19,766 bases of DNA, from assembly GCA_029864225.1 (NCBI GenBank), contig JAOTTU010000017.1:1-19766 (forward strand). Direction: 5' to 3'. The stretch comes from Gammaproteobacteria bacterium. Its GTDB lineage: Bacteria > Pseudomonadota > Gammaproteobacteria > UBA9214. The position numbers were made by a program, and so were the translations under genes. Of the stretch, positions 7,101 to 12,932 are shown in pieces; the stretch's first letter is position 1; every line of letters starts with the position of its first letter. A model generated the notes under the pieces. That model searched no databases. It had not been told where the DNA came from and saw nothing but the letters and a program-made list of their open reading frames with translations.

Positions 7101-9255
7101 ATTCTTCGACCTTACCCTGCACATCGGCCAGCCTTTCGCCGAGCTCAGCGTTCTCTTGCTGCGACTGCCCCAACCGCTGGTTGAGCTGTTCAAGCTCCGC
7201 GCCGCCTTCCTGCAAGGTCGAATCCGATTGTTCCTCTGCGGCCTGCTTTTCCTGCTGCAGGGCTGTAATCTCCTGCTGTAGCGCCTGGGTAAGCTGCTCG
7301 GAGCAGGCCAGGTCGGCACGCAGGTCTTCCAACTGTTGCTGCTGCACCTGTGTTGACGACTCCGACTCGGTCCTGGACTGGTCGATCTGCTCATGCGCTG
7401 CCTGCAGCTCGGCCTGCAGCGCTTCCACCTGACTGGCGGCCTGTGAGAACTGTTCGCGCAGGGTCTGCAGCTCGACGCGCTGCGCCGATAATTCAGTGTT
7501 CAGACCCTCCCCGGTGGCCTGCTTTTCCTGCTGCAGCGCCGTGATCCGGGCCTCCAACTCCCCGCCATACCGCCTTGACTGCGCCAGTTCTGTACGCAGC
7601 GTCTCCACCAGGCGCTGGTGTTCCTGGGGTTGTTCCTGAAGCTGCGCCTGAGATTCGATCTGTAACTGACTGATCTGTTCATTCGCGGCCCGCAGCTCGG
7701 CCTGCAGGGCCTCCGCGTGCTGCGCGTACTGGATGGATTCACCTTCAAGGTGTTCAACCTGCAGCCTCCAGGACTGTTTCTCCGCCTCGACCAGTTGCTG
7801 CAGCTGGCGCTTTTCCTGGTCGGTTTTGCCAGTCTCGGCCTGGAGCGACCGAATGCGGTCATTTGATTCCTTTAGTTCAAGCTGTAGCTGGTTGAGGCGT
7901 TCCTGATAGTCGTGCCGCAATGCAGCTTGCTGATCGCGCAGCAACTGTTTCTCTTCCTCTGCGGATTGCAGCTGCAATTGTTGCTTGAATGAATTGTCAT
8001 CTGCCCGCTGATGTGCGTCCACCTGCCGGCGCAGCGCTTCATTTTCCCTGTGCAGTGCCTCGATCTCGGTCAGCTGACAGCCATCATCGGCAGCTGTCTT
8101 GTGCGGTGTGAAATTGATAACCTCTGCATCATCCTGCAGCGCTCCGCTCGCACTCTCCTGCGTCGCAGCAGAATCCGGCACAGGCAGGCCCGCCTGGGCA
8201 CGCTCATCCGGGGACATCCCGCTGAGACCGGCCTCGAGGACGTAGACCTCGAGGCCCTTGTGACTCAGGATGAATGCCGCGGAGACACTGCGGCTGCCCG
8301 TATCGCAGCAGATAATGTATTGCGCATTGAAAACCAGCTCGGCGAGCTCACTACGCAATGTCGACAGGGGGACGTTGACGCTCTCTTCGATCGCGCCCTC
8401 TTCGTATTCACCTTCCGATCTGACATCTATCCAGACCGCACCCGCATCAACCATTGCAACTGCGACATCATAGCTGACAAAGCGGACCAGCGGCTTCTGC
8501 AGGAGCTCAACGAAATCCTTCTTGGCCAGGCGCATCAGCATGCCATCGGTCAACATGGTGACTGTGGCATTACGCAGGCTATCCGAGACCAGTGCCTCTT
8601 CGCCGAAGCATTCACCGTTAGACAGTTCGGCAAGCACCTGGTCCTCCTCGTGCGCTGAGGTTTTCCGGGTGATAAGGCAACGTCCACTGTGAATGGTATA
8701 AAAGAAATCTCCTTCATCACCCTGGCGGACGATGACCTCACCGGCCTGTACCGGGAGCGACTGCATTTTCATCAGCAGGCGCTGGATTCCAGCCGGCGGT
8801 ATCTTCTCAAATGCCTCCGACTGGAGCATGCGGGTCATCCAGTCTTGATTGTTGTCGGAATTGATCTCGGTCACCTCGGCACCGGGAGAGTGGTCCCAGG
8901 TCAGAAAGGCATCGAGCAGGCTTGAGTCGATGCGGGCAATCACCACCTTGGTGACGGCCCGCGCAGACAGTGTCCGGGGTTGCTGGCTGGCGACAGGATA
9001 ACGGCTGAAATCCGTACCCGCCTCGATTTCACTGGTCACCTTCCTGCGGCCGTCTATCAGGTTGACCTTGCCGTCGAGCAGATAGATAGACTGGTTGTCA
9101 CGGTCACCCTTGCGGAACAGGTAGTTTCCCGAGCGGATCTCCTCGACCACAATCTTGTCCATGACCTCGGCAAATCGCTCGGCCGACAGCGCGTTCAGCG
9201 GCACAAGTTCCTGAAGGGTCTTTTTATCGGTAATCTTTTTCTTGAATGCTCTCAT
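4138..9255 (-). CDS. Giant multidomain membrane protein: two cNMP-binding-like domains, rhodanese, coiled coil, TM, FGE-like domain
   Basis: The product has about 1705 residues. Residues about 17-125 form a degenerate cyclic-nucleotide-binding fold. Residues about 140-258 form a second, with a near-canonical phosphate cassette (FGE at 217-219, Arg228 in RNATV). Residues about 262-347 are a rhodanese domain with active-site loop CDTGSRS (Cys317). Residues about 390-1310 are Gln/Glu-rich coiled coil. One transmembrane helix spans about 1357-1379, preceded by KRRW, so the N-terminal part should be cytoplasmic. An Ala/Pro-rich linker follows. Residues about 1476-1705 are a formylglycine-generating-enzyme (sulfatase-modifying-factor) fold with LPNEAEWEYAAR, GNVQEWTED, RGGGY and NLGFR, predicted periplasmic. 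The frame extends to a TTG at 9297, but the ATG at 9255 with an upstream AGGA fits better. The FGE-like domain lacks the two catalytic cysteines of true FGE near its C-terminus. A signalling or scaffolding role is inferred. Confidence 0.9.
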   Translation of the reverse strand: MRAFKKKITDKKTLQELVPLNALSAERFAEVMDKIVVEEIRSGNYLFRKGDRDNQSIYLLDGKVNLIDGRRKVTSEIEAGTDFSRYPVASQQPRTLSARAVTKVVIARIDSSLLDAFLTWDHSPGAEVTEINSDNNQDWMTRMLQSEAFEKIPPAGIQRLLMKMQSLPVQAGEVIVRQGDEGDFFYTIHSGRCLITRKTSAHEEDQVLAELSNGECFGEEALVSDSLRNATVTMLTDGMLMRLAKKDFVELLQKPLVRFVSYDVAVAMVDAGAVWIDVRSEGEYEEGAIEESVNVPLSTLRSELAELVFNAQYIICCDTGSRSVSAAFILSHKGLEVYVLEAGLSGMSPDERAQAGLPVPDSAATQESASGALQDDAEVINFTPHKTAADDGCQLTEIEALHRENEALRRQVDAHQRADDNSFKQQLQLQSAEEEKQLLRDQQAALRHDYQERLNQLQLELKESNDRIRSLQAETGKTDQEKRQLQQLVEAEKQSWRLQVEHLEGESIQYAQHAEALQAELRAANEQISQLQIESQAQLQEQPQEHQRLVETLRTELAQSRRYGGELEARITALQQEKQATGEGLNTELSAQRVELQTLREQFSQAASQVEALQAELQAAHEQIDQSRTESESSTQVQQQQLEDLRADLACSEQLTQALQQEITALQQEKQAAEEQSDSTLQEGGAELEQLNQRLGQSQQENAELGERLADVQGKVEELQQRLDELGRRHSAETEGLQERNRQLTEALDRTNAGRQELENQVEVLQRERQEVQEQLEASRSESDTGQARIQQLQQEIESQQGENQHFKVQHQEVIERARGLEAERQAMLDRLQSLQQEHESERNRSSEKITVYEQKLADLGGQLEQAQQVASMEQQRLEAALQGYKEESEARIEQQQQQHDEMQQEQEQLADELEALASERDDLENKLSAAEHDLNARQEEIDQLNDSIAFLKDTADKEIQVLNERLAGEQECTRRVEQGAGEQMARADALQQELERKEQTVNELFDQMQAAKQQSEESRQVLLQHEAQVKALEQEHLVAIQQLRGDLDSKNNLEREMHGQIERLGKTLEQSAEDLQRLQDEALENDERLRNELAEERRARSEERAEMAARQKELKQQLAEVAGKHEGVLASQAEILEQAREEARREERTRLRHELEQQGQSNEQVTALQAELEQLREQATLSLEQERERSSSDLDVAREQRAHAKAEIVGLKTQLKQLTQERDEALSSRQALEKRISALRTKSATASQPAGPGEGHEDADTTRLREELEDARMNIEIAVRRHTEAEAELEQVTEHRDRLLQQLEKIDPAEAMTAASAPEDNGKLVSARQRASAGSGGKAEFKYVVDEGNGGKRRWLGAVMGLGVAGIAGLVFWLMLSVEDPMAKFLGLVNMDKARAAWSEFRLPQWPDSAAKQGDDAAMQEIKPVPNTAIEARPAASSAVAKAPAQTADKAAQPPVVELPKARRSFRDALGGGGRGPLMLELPAGSYLMGSAGNSMIFEERPQHRVELASFSIGKYEVSFAEYDRFARATGRRLPHDEKWGRGDRPVINVTWNDARAYTRWLSKQTGHQYRLPNEAEWEYAARAGTTTDHWWGPAANTTMANCFNCGSEWDGNSSAPVGSFPANSLGLHDTAGNVQEWTEDCYHPSYQGAPADGSARERPGCTQRVARGGGYTSPVDSLRSNKRGYYNQDTRIDNLGFRVVRVK
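7241..7714 (-). repeat. Internal tandem duplication in the coiled coil
   Basis: Within the coiled-coil part of the giant gene two consecutive blocks are recognisably copies of each other. Each begins with EALQAEL(R/Q)AA(N/H)EQI and ends with ITALQQEKQA. The first landmark recurs 288 bp apart (gatctg at 7384 and 7672). The second, the 20-mer gcctgcttttcctgctgcag, occurs at 7241-7260 and 7517-7536, 276 bp apart. The small difference means a four-codon indel between copies. Both periods are multiples of three, so the frame is kept. This suggests the rod grew by in-frame duplication. Confidence 0.75.
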
Positions 9256-9553
9256 TTTCCTGTATCCACCGTCTGGGCGGGTAGCCGGTAGTGTCAACCA
9301 ATAGAGGTCCTGATACGGGCCCTTGCCGCACCCAGCTTATCGGCCGAAACTGCTTTGAATTTAGGGTAGTATGCAAATCGGGCCGGATGACAGGCCAGAC
9401 GCGCACTGGAATGCACCGGCCGGCGTCCACGGACCGTTGTGGCTGCCCCACATGGCGCCTTTTTGGTGGCAATACAGCGGGCAAAACCGTGCGCAAGATC
9501 ACATAGACACGGCCATACAACGCGGCTTGATAGAGAATTTTTACAGGACTATC

Positions 9554-10021
9554 ATGGGCTTGAGTAAACAACGAAGCGGAAGAACCATGACAGTACATGG
9601 ATTTGCCAGCGCCCAGGAGGCCGAGACGGCCTTTTACGAGGCGTTCGAGAACGCCGACCTCGAAGCGATGATGCAGGTATGGAGCCAGGACGATGATATC
9701 GAGTGCATTCATCCCCTGGGCGACAGACTGGTGGGCATCGCTGCGGTCAGCGAAAGCTGGCGCCAGATACTCTCCCGTGGCAAGCGTATACAGTTCCAGT
9801 TAAGGCGATCCAACCGCTTTCAGAATGAGCAGCTGGCAATTCACAGTCTGTACGAAAATATTTCCATCGGCGGAAAATCACAGCCGCCGGTTGTCGCGGT
9901 TAATATCTACCGGTTCAACGGAAGCGGGTGGCATATGATCCTGCACCACGCCTCACCGGCAACCAGCATTAAAGACGAATCCGGCAAGCATGCCGCCGGC
10001 ACAGACCGGACCATACACTGA
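9554..10021 (+). CDS. SnoaL/NTF2-like domain protein
   Basis: This is a 155-residue protein of the SnoaL/NTF2-like (DUF4440, YybH-type) alpha+beta fold. Recognisable blocks are the N-terminal helix EAETAFYEAFENADLEAMMQVW, the strand segment ECIHPLGDRLVG, the helix AVSESWRQIL and the C-terminal HMILHHASP. Members are small, usually cytoplasmic, and serve as ligand-binding or isomerase-like proteins; no specific activity can be read here. Two starts are possible. ATG 9554 has AGGA five bases upstream. ATG 9587 (MTVHGFASAQ) begins close to the domain but has a weaker GGAAG. The first was chosen. The frame stays open further upstream to 9371 without a convincing start. It diverges from the giant gene across about 300 bp in which no clear promoter was found. 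Confidence 0.8.
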   Translation: MGLSKQRSGRTMTVHGFASAQEAETAFYEAFENADLEAMMQVWSQDDDIECIHPLGDRLVGIAAVSESWRQILSRGKRIQFQLRRSNRFQNEQLAIHSLYENISIGGKSQPPVVAVNIYRFNGSGWHMILHHASPATSIKDESGKHAAGTDRTIH

Positions 10022-10027
10022 GAAATT

Positions 10028-10058
10028 CGCAAAACTCCTATAAATATAGTGTTTTGCG
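10028..10058. repeat. Nested perfect palindrome after the SnoaL-like gene
   Basis: Starting 7 bp after the stop there is an 8-bp perfect inverted repeat, CGCAAAAC (10028-10035) and GTTTTGCG (10051-10058). It encloses a second perfect one, CTATA-AA-TATAG (10038-10049). The hairpin has no following T-tract on either strand, so it is not a typical intrinsic terminator. It could be a weak terminator, an mRNA 3' stabilising structure or a protein-binding site. Confidence 0.5.
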
Positions 10059-10255
10059 CGATCTATCTAGACAGGTTTATTACCCCAAAAAAGCTTTCCC
10101 CCTGCTTGCACAGCCGACGTCATGGGCCCTGGTGATGATTACCGGTCATGCCGGACAGCCCTCCTGACATTGGTTTTATAGTTTGTTTGCAATCGCAGAT
10201 AAATCACTATCTCCTGAAACACTGGTATAGAAGGGATTTACCGCGATTAAAACTC

Positions 10256-10283
10256 TTTAACATTTTTTTTATTGTGCTATCTT
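10256..10283 (+). promoter_or_regulatory. Sigma70-type extended -10 promoter of the HU-like gene
   Basis: TTTAAC (10256-10261) and TATCTT (10278-10283) are separated by 16 bp, and TG at 10275-10276 makes an extended -10. The region around it is strongly AT-rich, with a run of eight T residues. A start near 10290 would give a leader of about 40 nt that ends with a strong GAGGAG ribosome binding site. The rest of the 307-bp gap between the two genes, apart from the palindrome at 10028-10058, shows nothing recognisable. Confidence 0.5.
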
Positions 10284-10328
10284 ACGCCTGCAGTTTTACT
10301 AATCACTCACACAGAGGAGCTTAATCGA

Positions 10329-10697
10329 ATGGCTGTGAAACGGAAGACCAAGGCGAAGAAGAAGGCTGCACCTGCGAAGCGTGTTACCGCGATCAAGGAA
10401 GCAATGACCAAGTCGGCAATGATGGGGGCGATTGCTGATGATACCGGACTGACCAAGAAAGAGGTTACCGCTGTTTTCGATTCTCTTAGCGCCGTTATTA
10501 ATGGTCATCTCAAGAGAAACGGCGCAGGCGTCTGCACCCTACCCGGTCTGATGAAGATCAAGACCGTGCGCAAACCGGCAACGCGCGCGCGCAAGGGGAT
10601 CAACCCGTTCACCGGTGAAGAGATGATGTTCAAGGCCAAGCCGGCACGTAACGTGGTCAAGGTTCTGCCCCTGAAGGGTTTGAAAGAGATGGTCTGA
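10329..10697 (+). CDS. HU-family DNA-binding protein with basic N-terminal tail
   Basis: The product has 122 residues: a Lys/Ala-rich basic tail (residues 1-20, KRKTKAKKKAAPAKR) followed by an HU/IHF-type domain. The helical half covers MTKSAMMGAIADDTGLTKKEVTAVFDSL. The beta half contains the arm region RKPATRARKGINPFTGEEMMFKAKPARNVVKVLPLKGLK, which matches the usual conserved R-x-x-RNP-x-TG-x-x arm in degenerate form (KGINPFTGEE). Such proteins bend or compact DNA in the nucleoid. Canonical HU is about 90 residues, so the extra length is the histone-like tail. The frame is open from 10272, but ATG 10329 follows GAGGAG and was chosen. The gene is monocistronic, with its own promoter and a strong terminator. 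Confidence 0.9.
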   Translation: MAVKRKTKAKKKAAPAKRVTAIKEAMTKSAMMGAIADDTGLTKKEVTAVFDSLSAVINGHLKRNGAGVCTLPGLMKIKTVRKPATRARKGINPFTGEEMMFKAKPARNVVKVLPLKGLKEMV

Positions 10698-10706
10698 GTT
10701 GTACAG

Positions 10707-10744
10707 AAACCGGGGTCACGCTGGTGATCCCGGTTTATTTTATC
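10707..10744 (+). terminator. Intrinsic terminator of the HU-like gene
   Basis: A 13-bp stem, AAACCGGGGTCAC (10707-10719) with GTGATCCCGGTTT (10724-10736), contains a single G-U pair and closes on the tetraloop GCTG. It is followed by ATTTTAT. It starts 9 bp after the HU stop codon. It also lies between convergent genes and could partly stop transcripts from the TerB side. Confidence 0.85.
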
Positions 10745-10790
10745 CCCTGCAAGCAACCGGCCGGTCAGTGGCCGGAATCCCCGACAGCAA

Positions 10791-11243
10791 TCAGGTCTCC
10801 ATCGCCAGCAGCTTGGCACGAATAAACTCCCGGTGGGGCACATGCAGAAGCTCGGCAACCCTCCTCACCAGGTGCTCTTCATGCTTGTCTGTGTAGCCGT
10901 CTGCACAGATGATCTGCCATAACATCCTGATGATCTGCAGCTTGTCCTGATAGTCACACTCGCGGTTAATCAGCCGGGTAAAGGGATACAGCGAGGTAGA
11001 GTGCTCTGCCTCATGCTCGGCGGCACGGGTGATTTGCTGCGTGGTTTCAGGGGACAATCCGTAGTGTGTCTCTATCGCCCTGCAGATTGCCTGGCGTTCC
11101 TCGTCGCTGACATGCGAGTCTGCACGCGCCACTTCCATTAGCAATGTAGCCGTTGCCAGTTGCAGGGCGCGCCCGTTCTCATCAGCACCCGCCTGCTGGG
11201 ACCCAGTATATTTAGCCAGAAGGTTCTTGATTGACGTGATCAT
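10791..11243 (-). CDS. TerB-family tellurite-resistance-like protein
   Basis: The 150-residue all-helical protein matches the TerB fold. It has the paired acidic helix-turn motifs ARADSHVSDEERQAI (about residues 39-53) and CADGYTDKHEEHLVRRVAELL (about 112-132), in which conserved acidic residues can bind metal. The N-terminal segment (MITSIKNLLAKY) is a short amphipathic helix, a common start in stand-alone TerB proteins. The cellular role of isolated TerB proteins is unclear; stress or metal sensing is often proposed, and there is no tellurite operon nearby. Its ATG is 10 bp after the hspQ stop, so the two form an operon with HspQ first. Confidence 0.85.
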   Translation of the reverse strand: MITSIKNLLAKYTGSQQAGADENGRALQLATATLLMEVARADSHVSDEERQAICRAIETHYGLSPETTQQITRAAEHEAEHSTSLYPFTRLINRECDYQDKLQIIRMLWQIICADGYTDKHEEHLVRRVAELLHVPHREFIRAKLLAMET

Positions 11244-11253
11244 TGCTGCCGGG

Positions 11254-11565
11254 CTAATTCACGTATCCGCCGGTTGTATAAACGCCATCCCTGAACTCAT
11301 CAAAGAACTCGCCCACCAGCGGATGATTCACCGGCTCGAGGCTGTCGTCCCCGGCAAGGTTGCGTTCGGCGACATAGGTTTCGTACTGCGCGTCATGCAC
11401 CAGCACATGATACCAGGGCTCGCCCTTCGGCGGCCGGCTCTTTGCCATGTTCTCATACCATTCATCCGTTCCCTGAAAATCAGGGTCCACATCGACTACC
11501 ACGCCACGGTAATCGAATAGTCTGTGGTACACGCATTGACCGATCGAGTATTTCGCCTGTTTCAT
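11254..11565 (-). CDS. hspQ: Heat shock protein HspQ (hemimethylated DNA-binding YccV fold)
   Basis: The product has 103 residues, the usual HspQ length. Diagnostic blocks are KYSIGQCVYHRLFDYRGVVVDVDPDF at the N-terminus, then PWYHVLVHDAQYETYVAERNL and HPLVGEFFDEF. In Escherichia coli HspQ is a small heat-induced factor that binds Lon and affects proteolysis, and it was first described as a hemimethylated-DNA-binding protein. It is nearly confined to gammaproteobacteria, which supports the taxonomic guess. It heads a two-gene operon with the TerB-like gene. A sigma32-type promoter (CTTGAA with CCCCAT) was looked for in the 158-bp divergent region and not found. Confidence 0.93.
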   Translation of the reverse strand: MKQAKYSIGQCVYHRLFDYRGVVVDVDPDFQGTDEWYENMAKSRPPKGEPWYHVLVHDAQYETYVAERNLAGDDSLEPVNHPLVGEFFDEFRDGVYTTGGYVN

Positions 11566-11656
11566 TGCCTTAGTCCCTGTTTTTCCGGAACATGATGGGA
11601 ATTAGCCATTCTGCGGCTTCACAGGATATGACAGAATCCACAACAGCAAGTTCGGG

Positions 11657-11662
11657 TATAAT
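11657..11662 (+). promoter_or_regulatory. Possible -10 element for the FKBP gene
   Basis: A perfect TATAAT preceded by GGG lies in the divergent hspQ/FKBP intergenic region, about 62 bp upstream of the FKBP start. No good -35 is found at 16-18 bp (the hexamers there resemble AATCC), so the assignment rests on the -10 alone. Confidence 0.3.
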
Positions 11663-11723
11663 TTCCTGCATCAATCGCGGCCCAGACCGCGTCCCTGGCA
11701 GGGTTAATCCGGAAAACACTTCG

Positions 11724-12200
11724 ATGGAAGGCAAACAGCATATCACCCGGCACAAGGTCGTCACCATGCAATATTCTCTGCGCAATGCCCAGGGGGTGAG
11801 CGTGCGTGAGGCGGCAGGCACACCGGTAAAATACCTGCATGGGGCCGGTACGCTGTTTCCGAAACTCGAACAGGCGCTGGATCAGCACACAATAGGCGAC
11901 ATTGTCACGCTCAGACTGCTGCCTGACGACGCATTCGGAAAGCGCGACATCGACCTGCTGCAGCAGGTGCCGCTGAGCAGCTTTCCGCACGGTGAGAACA
12001 TTGAGGTCGGCGGCAAAGTGGTAGGTCAGAGTGAAACCGGGGAGGAAGTGAACTTTGCCGTTGTTGATATCAAGGATGGTATTGCGCATCTCGACGGCAA
12101 TCACCCGCTGGCCGGGCAGACCCTGGTGTTCGAGATCGAGGTGCAGGGAATCCGCGACGCCTCGGACGCTGAGATTGCCCAGGGCAAGCTGCTCGAATAA
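11724..12200 (+). CDS. FKBP-type peptidyl-prolyl isomerase, SlyD-like
   Basis: The 158-residue protein has the SlyD-type arrangement: N-terminal FKBP strand (HKVVTMQYSLRNAQG), the FKBP core YLHGAGTLFPKLEQAL, a chaperone-like insert-in-flap region (DAFGKRDIDLLQQVPLSSFPHGENIEVG) and the closing block DGNHPLAGQTLVFEIEV. It lacks the His/Cys-rich metal-binding tail of enterobacterial SlyD. Such proteins catalyse proline isomerisation and hold unfolded proteins in the cytoplasm. The usual GLE of the core is replaced by KLE, a mild divergence. The frame is open from 11592, but the ATG at 11724 gives the normal N-terminus. ATG 11766 would cut the first strand. It is divergent from hspQ, which groups two protein-quality genes. 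Confidence 0.88.
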   Translation: MEGKQHITRHKVVTMQYSLRNAQGVSVREAAGTPVKYLHGAGTLFPKLEQALDQHTIGDIVTLRLLPDDAFGKRDIDLLQQVPLSSFPHGENIEVGGKVVGQSETGEEVNFAVVDIKDGIAHLDGNHPLAGQTLVFEIEVQGIRDASDAEIAQGKLLE

Positions 12201-12217
12201 GCCCGGGCGGGCTTATT
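12196..12217. terminator. Shared bidirectional hairpin containing both stop codons
   Basis: A 9-bp perfect stem, AATAAGCCC (12196-12204) and GGGCTTATT (12209-12217), encloses the loop GGGC. It contains the TAA of the FKBP gene (12198-12200) and, on the other strand, the TAA of gspB (12213-12215). T-tracts after it are short on both sides, so efficiency may be moderate. Confidence 0.6.
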
Positions 12218-12929
12218 TGCGGTAGCGGAACCGCGTACCCTGGTATGACAGCTGGACCCCGTCGGGGAGAATCTCTTCGATCACGGCACCGCTTTCCAGG
12301 CGGTCCCCCGCGCGGTATTTCCGCAGATTGATCAGTACGAAGCGCCGCTGCGGGTCGGCATCATAGACATGCACGTCCAGCGGCGGCAGTTCGAGACCGC
12401 TGCGAAACTCAAGCGACAGGTCTACCCAGTCTTTCAACCCCTGTTTCGGGGTCTCCACGGGCGCTGCCTGCACGGACGCCGCAGCCACCGGCGGCTGCGC
12501 TTTCCCGGAGGCTGCCGGCACGACCGCTGCGCTGCCCGCGGACTTCCCGGCGGGTGACGCAGTGGTTACCGGTGGAATGACCGGGACAGCGGCATCCGGC
12601 CGGTCCTGAAACAGCACCGTCTTCGGCACCACTTGCATTGCAGCGGTTGCCCTGTCTACCGGCACGGCCGGCTGCAATGAACCAGATGTGTCCTGTGCAA
12701 GTCCGGTAACCGGGCTTTCGGCCGTGTGCGTGACACCTGTCCCGGTGTCACGGGTCGCCAGCAGGACCATCAGCCCCCCGTTGACCACCAGCAACGCGAC
12801 CAGTATCCAGATCCATCGAAACGAGCGCTGCGCCGGGTGCACCGCCTGATGGGCCGATTCCAGGTCCGGCACGGCCCCTGCCACCCGCTCCTGGTCCGCC
12901 TTCCTCAGGGCTTCGAGAATATAGGACAT
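12213..12929 (-). CDS. gspB: General secretion pathway protein GspB
   Basis: The 238-residue protein starts with the GspB hallmark MSYILEALRKADQER in the cytoplasm. One transmembrane helix follows at about 38-58 (WIWILVALLVVNGGLMVLL). Next come an Ala/Pro/Val-rich periplasmic linker of about 110 residues and a C-terminal T2SSB beta domain (about 165-238) with LSLEFRSGLELPPLDVHVYDADPQRRFVLINLRKYRAGDRL. GspB partners GspA and helps place the type II secretion secretin in the outer membrane across peptidoglycan. Its start is 3 bp after the gspA stop. No other gsp gene is in the window, so the pair is separated from the main secretion operon here. Confidence 0.9.
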   Translation of the reverse strand: MSYILEALRKADQERVAGAVPDLESAHQAVHPAQRSFRWIWILVALLVVNGGLMVLLATRDTGTGVTHTAESPVTGLAQDTSGSLQPAVPVDRATAAMQVVPKTVLFQDRPDAAVPVIPPVTTASPAGKSAGSAAVVPAASGKAQPPVAAASVQAAPVETPKQGLKDWVDLSLEFRSGLELPPLDVHVYDADPQRRFVLINLRKYRAGDRLESGAVIEEILPDGVQLSYQGTRFRYRK

Positions 12930-12932
12930 GAT

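Noticed and set aside
5300..8100. Numerous Leu/Ser/Cys-rich plus-strand frames opposite the coiled coil
   Set aside because: They are translations of the complement of repeated Gln/Glu/Leu codons and carry no ribosome binding sites or domains.
9256..9297. TTG start 14 codons upstream for the giant gene
   Set aside because: There is no Shine-Dalgarno sequence before it. The ATG at 9255 has AGGA upstream and gives a natural Lys-rich start.
11566..11723. Heat-shock sigma32 promoter for hspQ
   Set aside because: No CTTGAA/CCCCAT-type pair at the proper spacing was found on the minus strand in the intergenic region.
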